Below, one piece after another: positions 1-6,397 of a stretch of 6,397 nucleotides of DNA. A program made the translations under genes and the position numbers. The stretch is taken from the NCBI GenBank assembly GCA_903901375.1, contig CAIUQV010000338.1, forward strand, positions 1 through 6,397, written 5' to 3'. The DNA is from an uncultured Ignavibacteriota bacterium. GTDB lineage: Bacteria; Bacteroidota; Ignavibacteria; Tepidaquicellales; Tepidaquicellaceae. The notes under the pieces were generated by a model. The model was not told where the DNA came from, made no database searches, and saw nothing but the letters and a program-made list of their open reading frames with translations. Numbering within the stretch: position 1 is the stretch's first letter; each line of letters starts with the position of its first letter.

Positions 1-99
1 AAATTATAAACGGCATGATTTTGAATAAATGCCATTTATTAGTAATTTCAAGATAATTATTTTAAAACTAATTGTCAAGATAAAAATTTTGCGAGAAAC
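1..99. other. AT-rich intergenic stretch, no gene supported
   Basis: This is very AT-rich DNA between the window edge and the terminator. Two plus-strand frames are open from the left edge and close at TAA at 26-28 and at TAA at 54-56. Either could be the tail of a convergent gene lying outside the window, but 8 to 17 codons are too few to judge. There is a 9-base direct repeat (tcaagataa at 48-56 and 75-83) and a weak inverted repeat (ggcat at 12-16 with atgcc at 29-33). I assign no function to either. Confidence 0.5.
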
Positions 100-128
100 A
101 AAAAGCGGTCTTAAGAAGACCGCTTTTT
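100..128 (-). terminator. Intrinsic terminator, likely bidirectional
   Basis: A perfect inverted repeat pairs 100-112 with 116-128. The core is gcggtctt (105-112) against aagaccgc (116-123), with A/T flanks extending the stem to about 13 bp and a 3-base loop at 113-115. It starts 22 bases beyond the stop codon of the minus-strand gene at 150-2849. Read on the minus strand the stem ends in five U; read on the plus strand it ends in seven U (124-130). It can therefore stop transcription from the propeller genes and also from any convergent plus-strand gene to the left. Stem length, GC core and T-tract make this the clearest regulatory element in the window. Confidence 0.9.
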
Positions 129-149
129 TTAGTTATGAAAAGTAATTTA

Positions 150-2849
150 TTATTTTAGAAGAATCATTTTATTTGTTTGAGAAAATCCATTGGTTGTTAA
201 TTTATAAAAGTAGATTCCGCTCGTAAATTGTGAACCATCGAATGATGATTCGTAGGTTCCGGATTGCAGTTTCTCATTAACTAATGTCTGCACTTCACGT
301 CCCGTAATATCATAAACTTTTAATTGTACGAGATTCCCGCCAGGAACATGCGAGGATGACACCTGGGGTATAGTAAACTTTATGTTTGTCGTTGGATTAA
401 ACGGGTTAGGATAATTCTGCGAGAGAATATATTCATTTGATATTTCTTCGTTATTGCTTTGAATTCCGACAGTGCCGCTGATATCAAGTTCATAAGCTCC
501 CCTGCCGTGAGTTCCTGCTCTCAGATACCTTGAACTACCATTGCTGAAGAAACTAAAACTAAGGACTGGTACGAAAGGAAATCCGTTACCAAGTTTTACC
601 CAATTGGCACCGCTGTTAAGTGACCTGTAAACTCCGAAATCATTTCCTGCATAAATCTGTCCTGCATTTGACGGGTCTGCGAATATAACGTTCGTTGAAA
701 TTTTAGGGAGGTCTGAGCTTATATCCGTCCAGTTAGTACCAAGATTAGTAGTCTTTAAAACCTGTCCGTCTGCATAAGAAGCTCGTGCGACATAAAAAGT
801 ATTTCCGTTCAAAGGGTCTGCATTCACCCTCTGTATCAGAGCATTCGAAAAACCCGAGCCTGTAATGTTTGACGATACGTCCGAGAAATCAACTCCTTCA
901 TTAGTTGAAACAAATACCTTTGGATAGAGAGTATAATTGCTGAGCACGACCATCATATTGTTTGTGTTTGCAGATGACTGTGCAGCAGAAGTAATGATGT
1001 TTGAAGTTGCAATCTCGCCCGAAATGTCGCTCCAGTTATTTCCTGTATTTGTTGACATATAAATCCTTCTGTCGAGTGCAGCATAGAGTTTTTCAGGATT
1101 GGACGGATGCTGCCAAAAAGGCGCAGTCCAGGCAGTATTGCTATAATCTGATATAAGACTACTCCAGGTAGTACCGCCGTTTGTAGTTCTTTTCAGTGAA
1201 CCGTTTTGTGTACTCATATATGCCCTATCGGGATTTGAATAATCCACAAAGCACTCCATACCATCACCTGTTGTTGCGAATATCCAGTTTGACACACCTT
1301 TATTCACAGTTCTAAAATTACCGTTATCCTGTGCACCGCCATATAATATATTCTGATTTGTTGGATGCGAAGCAAGACGGTAAAACTGTATAGAGTTTAT
1401 ACCATTATTCACGTGGAAGAAACTTGCACCGCCATTTGTTGATTTATAGACACCACCGTCACAGCCAACGTACATAACGTTTGAATTCGAAGGTGCAAAC
1501 TTTATTATATGAACGTCAGTATGCGTCCATCCGTCCCAGGCATTTATACCGCCGTAATAACCGGCGGGATTTCTGATAAAGTTTATCGCCGAGCCGTCTG
1601 TAGTTTTACTTAATTCAACGTTTCCGAAGAAAGCGACCAAGGGGTTATCGGGATGTACTGCTATACAAAGGTCATACCCGCCCTGATCATCGACAGTAGT
1701 TCCGTTGTAAGAACCTGCAATATTTTCTCCACTGGAGATCTGTGACCAGCTTACACCACTGTTTGTAGATTTATATGCACAGGTTTTCATACCGCCTGAG
1801 ATGGCAGAAGAATTGAAAATTATAGAATAAAGAACTGAAGGATTATTCTTAGAAATATCGAACTGTATTCTAGACCTTAAATCGGCAGTTGGAAGCCCAG
1901 TATTGCTTGACGTCCAGTTTAAACCAGCATTAGTTGAAATCATAAAACCTAATTCGGTATTATTACCAAAAGATGCATAAGCAATATTTCCGTCCGTTGG
2001 GTGGAATGCAACATCGAATGCACCTGTATAGTCGAGAATTCTTGTCCAGGTTATTCCAGCATCGGAGCTTCTCCATAAGCCAACGTTATCAGGATTCTGG
2101 CTTGTCCAGTTTCCCATACCGATTGCAGCAAGCAGAATATTTGAATTAACAGGAGATACAACGATATCTGCAAACTGGGTTTTTGAACCAAAGCCGTTTG
2201 TAATTTTAGTCCATGTTTCACCACCATTTACAGATTTATACAATCCGTCGCCCTCGAAAGTAGTCATACTGAAATTAAATCGGGCTTCACCAGTACCTGC
2301 ATAGATCACGTTAGGGTTTAACTGATCAATTGCAATTGCTCCGAAAGTAATAAGGTTAAGTTCACCGCTTTTATCAATCCAGTTGAGACCGCCGTTCGTT
2401 GTTTTCCAAATACCACCCGCGGCGGCACCTGCATAAACAATGTCAGGGTTTGTTGGATGAATTGCAAGACCGCGGATTCTGCCGCTGTTAACGCCCCAGT
2501 GTGCAGGGCGGCTTGTTGACATATCCACACCGAGAGGACCAATGTTAGTCCAGTTATTATTCTTATCCTTATTGTTTACTTTCCGCAGTTCAGCCTGTTT
2601 CTGCTGTTCTATGAACTCTTTAGGGAAATCACCTTTCAAATCGAGTCTTGACCTATAGAACCATTCAAACCTTTTAAACGAGTTTTTGTTTTTAACAGCG
2701 TCGGGTACTTTATCCCATTCGGAAACGAATGGAGCAGACACAGGATTTTTAAACAATCTCTGGTCAGCATTGTCACTTTTATTCTGCTGAGAGTATACTT
2801 TTAAATAAAATACCGACAATAAAATTACCGCATAAATATATTTTTTCAT
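150..2849 (-). CDS. Secreted BNR/sortilin-like beta-propeller protein with T9SS type A sorting domain (paralogue 1)
   Basis: This 899-residue protein is predicted to act outside the cell or on its surface. Residues 1-20 form a Sec signal peptide (MKK, hydrophobic core, likely cleavage near VYS|QQ). Residues 60-80 (WFYRSR...GDFP) match an N-terminal segment common in this family. From about residue 100 to 790 there are 13 Asp-box-like motifs of the form (K/R)STNxGxxW, for example at 149, 205, 260, 304, 360, 469, 554, 598, 699 and 742. That number suggests about two seven-bladed propellers in tandem. Non-blade motifs are QGGYDL (389), HTDVH (443), CDGG (463), GGAQDNG (504), TGDG (527) and GTHGRGA (779). 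Residues 805-899 are the sorting domain. The family includes VPS10/sortilin-type and GH74-like proteins; an enzymatic role is possible but unproven. The ATG at 2849 is chosen because the signal peptide begins there; no Shine-Dalgarno sequence precedes it. It follows its paralogue by 49 bases and is probably co-transcribed with it. Confidence 0.9.
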   Translation of the reverse strand: MKKYIYAVILLSVFYLKVYSQQNKSDNADQRLFKNPVSAPFVSEWDKVPDAVKNKNSFKRFEWFYRSRLDLKGDFPKEFIEQQKQAELRKVNNKDKNNNWTNIGPLGVDMSTSRPAHWGVNSGRIRGLAIHPTNPDIVYAGAAAGGIWKTTNGGLNWIDKSGELNLITFGAIAIDQLNPNVIYAGTGEARFNFSMTTFEGDGLYKSVNGGETWTKITNGFGSKTQFADIVVSPVNSNILLAAIGMGNWTSQNPDNVGLWRSSDAGITWTRILDYTGAFDVAFHPTDGNIAYASFGNNTELGFMISTNAGLNWTSSNTGLPTADLRSRIQFDISKNNPSVLYSIIFNSSAISGGMKTCAYKSTNSGVSWSQISSGENIAGSYNGTTVDDQGGYDLCIAVHPDNPLVAFFGNVELSKTTDGSAINFIRNPAGYYGGINAWDGWTHTDVHIIKFAPSNSNVMYVGCDGGVYKSTNGGASFFHVNNGINSIQFYRLASHPTNQNILYGGAQDNGNFRTVNKGVSNWIFATTGDGMECFVDYSNPDRAYMSTQNGSLKRTTNGGTTWSSLISDYSNTAWTAPFWQHPSNPEKLYAALDRRIYMSTNTGNNWSDISGEIATSNIITSAAQSSANTNNMMVVLSNYTLYPKVFVSTNEGVDFSDVSSNITGSGFSNALIQRVNADPLNGNTFYVARASYADGQVLKTTNLGTNWTDISSDLPKISTNVIFADPSNAGQIYAGNDFGVYRSLNSGANWVKLGNGFPFVPVLSFSFFSNGSSRYLRAGTHGRGAYELDISGTVGIQSNNEEISNEYILSQNYPNPFNPTTNIKFTIPQVSSSHVPGGNLVQLKVYDITGREVQTLVNEKLQSGTYESSFDGSQFTSGIYFYKLTTNGFSQTNKMILLK
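153..437 (-). other. T9SS type A C-terminal sorting domain (paralogue 1)
   Basis: Residues 805-899 begin with the NYPNPFNPTTNIKFTIP block (812-828). They continue with LKVYDITGREVQTLV, an SGTY...F turn, GIYFYKL, and end in NKMILLK. This is the usual order of the type A sorting domain (por secretion tail). In characterised Bacteroidota this domain is recognised by the T9SS machinery and removed by the sortase PorU as the cargo reaches the surface. The NPFNP form points to Ignavibacteria or close relatives. No T9SS machinery gene is in the window. Confidence 0.93.
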
Positions 2850-2898
2850 AAATGCATTATTTAGGTTTAAAATATAAAATTAACTTTGTTATATAATA
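2850..2898 (-). other. 49-base gap between the two propeller genes
   Basis: This AT-rich spacer has no GC-rich hairpin, so there is no sign of a terminator after the upstream gene. No Shine-Dalgarno-like purine run precedes the ATG at 2849. It contains several TATA-like stretches, but at this base composition they are not diagnostic and I do not call a promoter. The short gap, shared strand and lack of a terminator support a two-gene transcript ending at the hairpin at 100-128. Confidence 0.55.
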
Positions 2899-5676
2899 TT
2901 ATTTTATCAACATCATTTTTATAACTGCTTTATATTTTTCTGAATTAAGCTGACAGAAATAGACCCCGCTTGGCAGGCTGCCCGCGTCAAAATTTATGCT
3001 ATAAGAGCCTGCGTTTTTAAATTCACTGTTAATCAGCCGTTTCACTTCCTTTCCGGCTGCATCAAATACTTTCAGGGACACGGTTGATTTAAACGGAAGA
3101 CTGAAAGAAATTCTTGTAACAGGATTAAAAGGATTAGGATAATTCTGATGCAGTAAAAACTTATCAGGAATTTCAGAAGAAATTAACTGAACAGAAATCG
3201 GTTCTGTAATATGTGTCTGGAAAGCACCTCTGCCATGAGTACCCACCACAAGTGTGTTGTCTGAAGAGCGAAAATCCATATGCACGCATACAACATTGCC
3301 TATTGACGAAACGGCTTCCTGGGTCCATACGGTACTAGAACCGTTCAGTGTGTTTGTGTAATAAATTCCGGTTGACGTCGCAATAACAACCTGAAGAGTT
3401 GAGTTTATATAAAATATTTCAGCCCATCTGATTGAAGGACCATTAGCACCATAAAGATTACCCTCGACAGAAGTCCAGTTGCCGCCGCCGTTTTCGGTGT
3501 ACCACAAACTATGTATGTTGTAGTTACTGAAGACCAATAGTGCTTTTTCAGAGTTTGCAGGATCGACGGCGATACAGGAAACATAGCCAACGGGTAGTCC
3601 TGTGTTTAGATTATTGCTCACAACCGGAGTGCCGTCAGCGCTTGTAATTTTTCTGATATGCCCTTCATCAGAACCATAATAAATAACGTTTGTACTGTTC
3701 GACCTTGAAATCCCTATAGCACTTACCTGTGCAGAAGTAGAGCCAAAGTCTGTTCCCGTTAAGTAAGACCATCCGGAAACCGTATCCGCGTTTTTAATGT
3801 TAGTGTTTCTCCAGATTCCTGTTGTTGAAGGAGAGTTACCGCCTCCGATATAGAACAGGGAAGAATTATTAGGATCGAGGGCATTCGGGTTAATAAACAA
3901 TGGTTTGGTAGCGCCTGAAGGTTTAATATCCGATGTTGAGCTGTCTGTCATATTAACTCTTTCGAGACCTCCTTCCTGAGACGAGGTGTAAATGCGCATG
4001 TCTGAAGCAGGAGGAAAGGTACAAAATCCACCGTCTCCGCTGTTAATAGCCTTCCAGGGAAATGACAATAAGCCGGACGGAGTAAAAAAAGTACCATTAT
4101 CCTGAAAACCGCCTGCAAGGTTGTTGCTGCCAGATTCAGGTGCTATTGAAATTCCGTAAAACTGGGTGACGTTATATCCGTTGTTAAGAGACTGCCAGGA
4201 TACAGGATTGTTTGTAGTTGTATTAGTTGTAATATCTGCTGTTCTGGAAATCCCACCGTCGTGACCGGAAATAAATTCGACCGTGCTTCCCGGTTTAAAA
4301 AAGCCCGAATGAATATCGGCATGATGATTAGGATAAGTACCATTTTTTTCAGCCGGTTGATACCCACCGATTCTTTTTGCATTTGTAGAAGTAGCAAATC
4401 CATCGGTAGAACGGTACATATTAACCGCATTGAGTATAACATAATTTTCATTATCAGGTTTCACCGTAAGAAATAAATCATAACCTCCCTGTGTGTCGAA
4501 TGGTTCGTTGTAATTACCGTAATTATTTTGTCCCGGCATAGGCAGGTTAGACCCGCGATTTTCCCAGATACCTCCTGTGCCAGTACCATTTCCACTGATG
4601 TAAATATATTTCCATAATTGATGTTTATTTACAGAATTCGGTTCTCCAGCAGGAACGCCTTGAACAGCAATGTATATTATGTTGGAATTTGAAGGAGCGT
4701 GTGTAATTACTATTCTTTCATAAGCAGACGGAAAACCCGAAACCGGTGTTATATCAGTCCAGTTTATACCATCGCTTGTTCTCCAAATGCCGTTCATAGG
4801 ACCGCCTGCAATAAAACTGCCTGCTGCATACACAACACCGCCCGAAGTGACTGTAATATCTGTAAAAACTGACCTTGTAGTTGAGCTCCCCAATACCTGA
4901 ACCCAGTTATTCCCACCGTTTGTACTTCTGTAAATGGAGCCGATAGTTGCTGCATAAACTTCATCCTGAGCAGTGTTTGAGGGATCGGCCGCGACATTCC
5001 ATACATACTGCCAGTCGGAGGAAAAACTACCCGGAGGAATTCCAGAAGTGGAAGGCAAGAGAATCCAGCTAATTCCATTATCTGTTGATTTATAAACACC
5101 ATTTCCTGCAAATGCTCCTGGTTCACCAAATTGACCAGCAGAATTTCCTTTCCTTTCGCCTGTGCCTACATACCAATTTGAGGTGTGTCCGGTTCTTTTA
5201 TCCTGTGAAATGCAGGTAGCCGAATGCAACTGAAGGTTTGTCGTAGTAATAGTCCAGTTACCACCTGCATTAGTTGACCTCCACATACCTCCTGATATTC
5301 CACCTGCGAGAAAGATGTTTGGATTGCTGATATCCGCTGCAAGAACTCTTGTTCTTCCCCCGACATTATTAGGGCCTCTTTCGACCCATACAAGCGAATT
5401 AGGATTATCATTATCAGTTATTTTCGGAAGTCGGGAAGCAAAGACCTGCTCGAGGTTTAGAATGTTATCGGGGATTTTGTTTGTGCTGATATCACGAAGC
5501 ATTAAAAATTCCTGATTCATCCTCGCTTCGGGATCGTCTTTATCTCCTGTTGAACAGGTTTTCTTTTCCGTTTCTTCAGAAAAAGATTTATCACGCACGG
5601 TTTTTAAAACCACGAAAACCACTGCCGACATAATTGCAACCGAAAGCAGTACAAGAACAAAATTTGTTTTCTTCAT
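2899..5676 (-). CDS. Secreted BNR/sortilin-like beta-propeller protein with T9SS type A sorting domain (paralogue 2)
   Basis: This 925-residue protein is a diverged paralogue of the gene that follows it. Residues 1-4 are MKKT, and about 6-24 are strongly hydrophobic, followed by a charged stretch (30-50). It is a Sec export signal, but the cleavage site is unclear and it could be read as a membrane anchor. Residues 57-72 (FLMLRDISTNKIPDNI) match the family's N-terminal segment. Asp-box-like motifs are fewer and more degraded than in the paralogue: 133, 196, 250, 299, 422, 726 and 775. The shared non-blade motifs occur in the same order: QGGYDL (396), HADIH (452), HDGG (472), GGFQDNG (522), SGDG (546) and GTHGRGA (812). 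Residues 836-925 are the sorting domain. The likely role is a surface or released carbohydrate- or protein-binding propeller; enzymatic activity is unproven. The ATG at 5676 starts the export signal and is preceded by a weak purine run (gaaagaa). Confidence 0.9.
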   Translation of the reverse strand: MKKTNFVLVLLSVAIMSAVVFVVLKTVRDKSFSEETEKKTCSTGDKDDPEARMNQEFLMLRDISTNKIPDNILNLEQVFASRLPKITDNDNPNSLVWVERGPNNVGGRTRVLAADISNPNIFLAGGISGGMWRSTNAGGNWTITTTNLQLHSATCISQDKRTGHTSNWYVGTGERKGNSAGQFGEPGAFAGNGVYKSTDNGISWILLPSTSGIPPGSFSSDWQYVWNVAADPSNTAQDEVYAATIGSIYRSTNGGNNWVQVLGSSTTRSVFTDITVTSGGVVYAAGSFIAGGPMNGIWRTSDGINWTDITPVSGFPSAYERIVITHAPSNSNIIYIAVQGVPAGEPNSVNKHQLWKYIYISGNGTGTGGIWENRGSNLPMPGQNNYGNYNEPFDTQGGYDLFLTVKPDNENYVILNAVNMYRSTDGFATSTNAKRIGGYQPAEKNGTYPNHHADIHSGFFKPGSTVEFISGHDGGISRTADITTNTTTNNPVSWQSLNNGYNVTQFYGISIAPESGSNNLAGGFQDNGTFFTPSGLLSFPWKAINSGDGGFCTFPPASDMRIYTSSQEGGLERVNMTDSSTSDIKPSGATKPLFINPNALDPNNSSLFYIGGGNSPSTTGIWRNTNIKNADTVSGWSYLTGTDFGSTSAQVSAIGISRSNSTNVIYYGSDEGHIRKITSADGTPVVSNNLNTGLPVGYVSCIAVDPANSEKALLVFSNYNIHSLWYTENGGGNWTSVEGNLYGANGPSIRWAEIFYINSTLQVVIATSTGIYYTNTLNGSSTVWTQEAVSSIGNVVCVHMDFRSSDNTLVVGTHGRGAFQTHITEPISVQLISSEIPDKFLLHQNYPNPFNPVTRISFSLPFKSTVSLKVFDAAGKEVKRLINSEFKNAGSYSINFDAGSLPSGVYFCQLNSEKYKAVIKMMLIK
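2902..3171 (-). other. T9SS type A C-terminal sorting domain (paralogue 2)
   Basis: Residues 836-925 contain NYPNPFNPVTRISFSLP (845-861), then SLKVFDAAGKEVKRLI, a GSYSINFDAGSLPSGVY turn, and the terminal KMMLIK. The layout is the same as in the downstream paralogue, but the sequence is clearly different, so the two genes have not recently exchanged this part. It marks the protein as T9SS cargo. Confidence 0.93.
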
Positions 5677-5836
5677 TTCTTTCTATTTTTGGTTTATGAA
5701 ATATATTTTCGTTTATTCTTATCACCGTGTTTTGATTTTGCTGTGCTTTTTATAAATACTTGATAATTCTTTTCTGAAAAAAGCATCCGGCATATTGCCA
5801 CAACGGTTTAATCTGTAAGTCCAAAACAAAAAAACA
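5677..5836 (-). other. 160-base intergenic region upstream of the propeller pair
   Basis: This AT-rich spacer lies between the FISUMP gene and the propeller pair and is the most likely place for the promoter of the pair. I cannot identify a clear Bacteroidota promoter (TTG near -33 with TAnnTTTG near -7). A TATATT on the minus strand at 5700-5705 has no convincing partner upstream. A loose inverted repeat pairs gcttttt (5745-5751) with aaaaagc (5778-5784) around a 26-base loop. Just after the FISUMP stop is a run of seven T on the minus strand (5828-5834), but no strong stem lies directly before it. The FISUMP gene may be a separate transcription unit. Confidence 0.45.
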
Positions 5837-6397
5837 TCAATTGTCCATGACGCAGCGGACGGAAAATCCGGTGCTTCTGGAGCTGTGGTAACGTGTAACG
5901 TTCGAACCGTAGTAATACAAGCTGCGATACCACGTGGTGCCGCTGGAGTATGCCGATGATGTCCAGAAGTAACTGTTAACCCCAAAGAAGACATACCCGT
6001 TGCTGTAAAGGCTACCTCCCGGAAACGCCGTAAATCCGCTTTCGTTCGTCGCGCCTGTATTGGGAAGATTCCATAAGGTCACGGCTTTTAATTTTCCCCC
6101 GGCTGCCTGTTCCCCGCCTAAATAATTGGTTAATTGTGACCATTCGGCGTCTGTCGGCACATGCCAGCCGGCGGGCGCCAATACCCGCGCGTCTGTTGCT
6201 GCATACCAGTCATACAGCCTGCCGTAAACAGCCCCGTTGGACGAATCGTTGTTATAAAACCAGCTGCTTACAATCTGTTCGCCGTTCCTGAACCGGCTTG
6301 TCCTAAGGTTCTCCAACATCCAGGTCTGTGTGCCGATCAGCACTGTATGATATACGTTCCCGTCTATGTCCGTAACCGTCGGACCGTCCCCGTCCAT
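5837..6397 (-). CDS. FISUMP-domain protein, 5' end at the window edge and probably partial
   Basis: The 186 visible residues are an almost complete FISUMP domain (Fibrobacter succinogenes major paralogous domain, TIGR02145/PF09603). Recognisable blocks are TVTDIDGNVYHTVLIGTQTW followed by MLENLRT (7-33), YGRLYDWYAA (58-67), LAPAGWHVPTDAEW (73-86), GGKLKAV (100-106), ESGFTAFPGGSLY (119-131), YFWTSSAY (143-150) and GFSVRCVMD (177-185). The family is common in Bacteroidota and Fibrobacteres, often as exported lipoproteins with many paralogues; its function is not established. An ATG falls exactly on the last three bases of the window, but the protein from there has no signal peptide. The true start, with a lipoprotein or Sec signal, therefore probably lies beyond the edge. 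There is no T9SS sorting domain. GC content (33, 34 and 35 of 60 in the rows at 6001, 6121 and 6181) is far above that of the neighbours (22 and 24 of 60 at 4381 and 1201), suggesting a different origin. Confidence 0.87.
   Translation of the reverse strand: MDGDGPTVTDIDGNVYHTVLIGTQTWMLENLRTSRFRNGEQIVSSWFYNNDSSNGAVYGRLYDWYAATDARVLAPAGWHVPTDAEWSQLTNYLGGEQAAGGKLKAVTLWNLPNTGATNESGFTAFPGGSLYSNGYVFFGVNSYFWTSSAYSSGTTWYRSLYYYGSNVTRYHSSRSTGFSVRCVMDN
5849..5968 (-). other. Tyr/Ser/His-rich C-terminal segment of the FISUMP domain, possible variable region
   Basis: Residues 144-183 run from FWTSSAY to SVRCV. Between residues 150 and 177 I count 16 of 28 codons ending in C and 5 ending in T, mostly encoding Tyr, Ser, Thr, His, Asn, Gly and Arg. 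These are residues reachable from AAC or AAT by changing the adenines. The following GC-rich stretch (tccgtccgctgcgtc) ends the gene. Variable regions of diversity-generating retroelements look like this, but Tyr, Ser, His and Asn codons naturally end in pyrimidines and ordinary FISUMP domains are also Tyr/Ser-rich here. I see no second copy in the window. Confidence 0.25.

Noticed and set aside
2318..2542. A 74-codon minus-strand frame inside the 150-2849 gene.
   Set aside because: It is a shadow frame within a confident coding region with no start context or family resemblance.
3405..5515. Several open frames of 60-110 codons inside the 2899-5676 gene, on both strands.
   Set aside because: They lie within a well-supported gene, show no recognisable domains and read as frame-shifted Asp-box repeats.
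150..5676. Short recurring DNA words such as ccgccgtttgt and ccaccgtttgt scattered through both propeller genes, at first resembling dispersed repeats.
   Set aside because: They are explained by the repeated Asp-box protein motif (TNGG) in both genes; spacing is irregular and there is no spacer structure as in CRISPR or a mobile element.
5745..5784. Inverted repeat gcttttt/aaaaagc with a 26-base loop between the FISUMP and propeller genes.
   Set aside because: It is almost pure A/T pairing with a long loop, expected by chance in DNA this AT-rich, and has no T-tract placement typical of a terminator.
5828..5860. Possible terminator of the FISUMP gene: gtcc (5843-5846) can pair with ggac (5857-5860), and a run of seven T on the minus strand follows.
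   Set aside because: The stem is only 4-5 bp with a long loop, lies inside the coding end, and the T-run starts eight bases after it; this is too weak to call.
5722..5994. A 90-codon minus-strand open frame overlapping the end of the FISUMP gene, whose last part (MPDAFFRKELSSIYKKHSKIKTR) looks protein-like.
   Set aside because: Most of it is an out-of-frame shadow of the FISUMP gene, with the odd composition expected of one. The final 23 codons from an internal ATG are too short, have no ribosome binding site and match no family I recognise.

Overview
The window looks like part of the genome of a low-GC member of the Ignavibacteria/Bacteroidota side of the FCB group. The main evidence is that both long proteins end in a type IX secretion (T9SS) type A sorting domain of the 'NYPNPFNP' form. 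That form is especially frequent in Ignavibacteria and neighbouring FCB lineages. The start codons also lack a clear Shine-Dalgarno sequence, as is usual for Bacteroidota, and the DNA outside one gene is AT-rich (about 37-40% GC in rows I counted). The assignment to Ignavibacteria rather than another FCB class is an inference.

Layout: every supported gene is on the minus strand, so transcription runs from high to low coordinates. At 5837-6397 lies the C-terminal part, perhaps all, of a FISUMP-domain protein (Fibrobacter succinogenes major paralogous domain); its 5' end meets the window edge. After a 160-base gap comes a 925-residue secreted beta-propeller protein (2899-5676). After only 49 bases follows an 899-residue protein of the same family (150-2849). 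A strong near-symmetrical hairpin terminator at 100-128 closes the run. Positions 1-99 are AT-rich and hold no convincing gene.

The two long genes are diverged tandem paralogues. Each has an export segment, a short conserved N-terminal region, a large set of Asp-box/BNR-type propeller blades, one shared ordered set of non-blade motifs (QGGYDL, HxDxH, DGG, GGxQDNG, GDG, GTHGRGA) and a T9SS sorting tail. They should be exported through Sec, carried across the outer membrane by T9SS, and released or anchored at the cell surface. They probably bind or process a polysaccharide or glycoprotein, but no substrate can be read from the sequence.

The FISUMP gene differs from its neighbours: it is clearly richer in GC (about 55-58% in counted rows), carries no T9SS tail, and has a Tyr/Ser/His/Asn/Arg-rich C-terminal stretch dominated by NNC/NNT codons. 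That pattern resembles the variable region of diversity-generating retroelement targets. No template repeat or reverse transcriptase is present in the window, so this is only a lead. I see no tRNA, rRNA, CRISPR array, insertion sequence or phage gene. Overall this is a fairly ordinary cell-surface protein locus with a few points worth checking.
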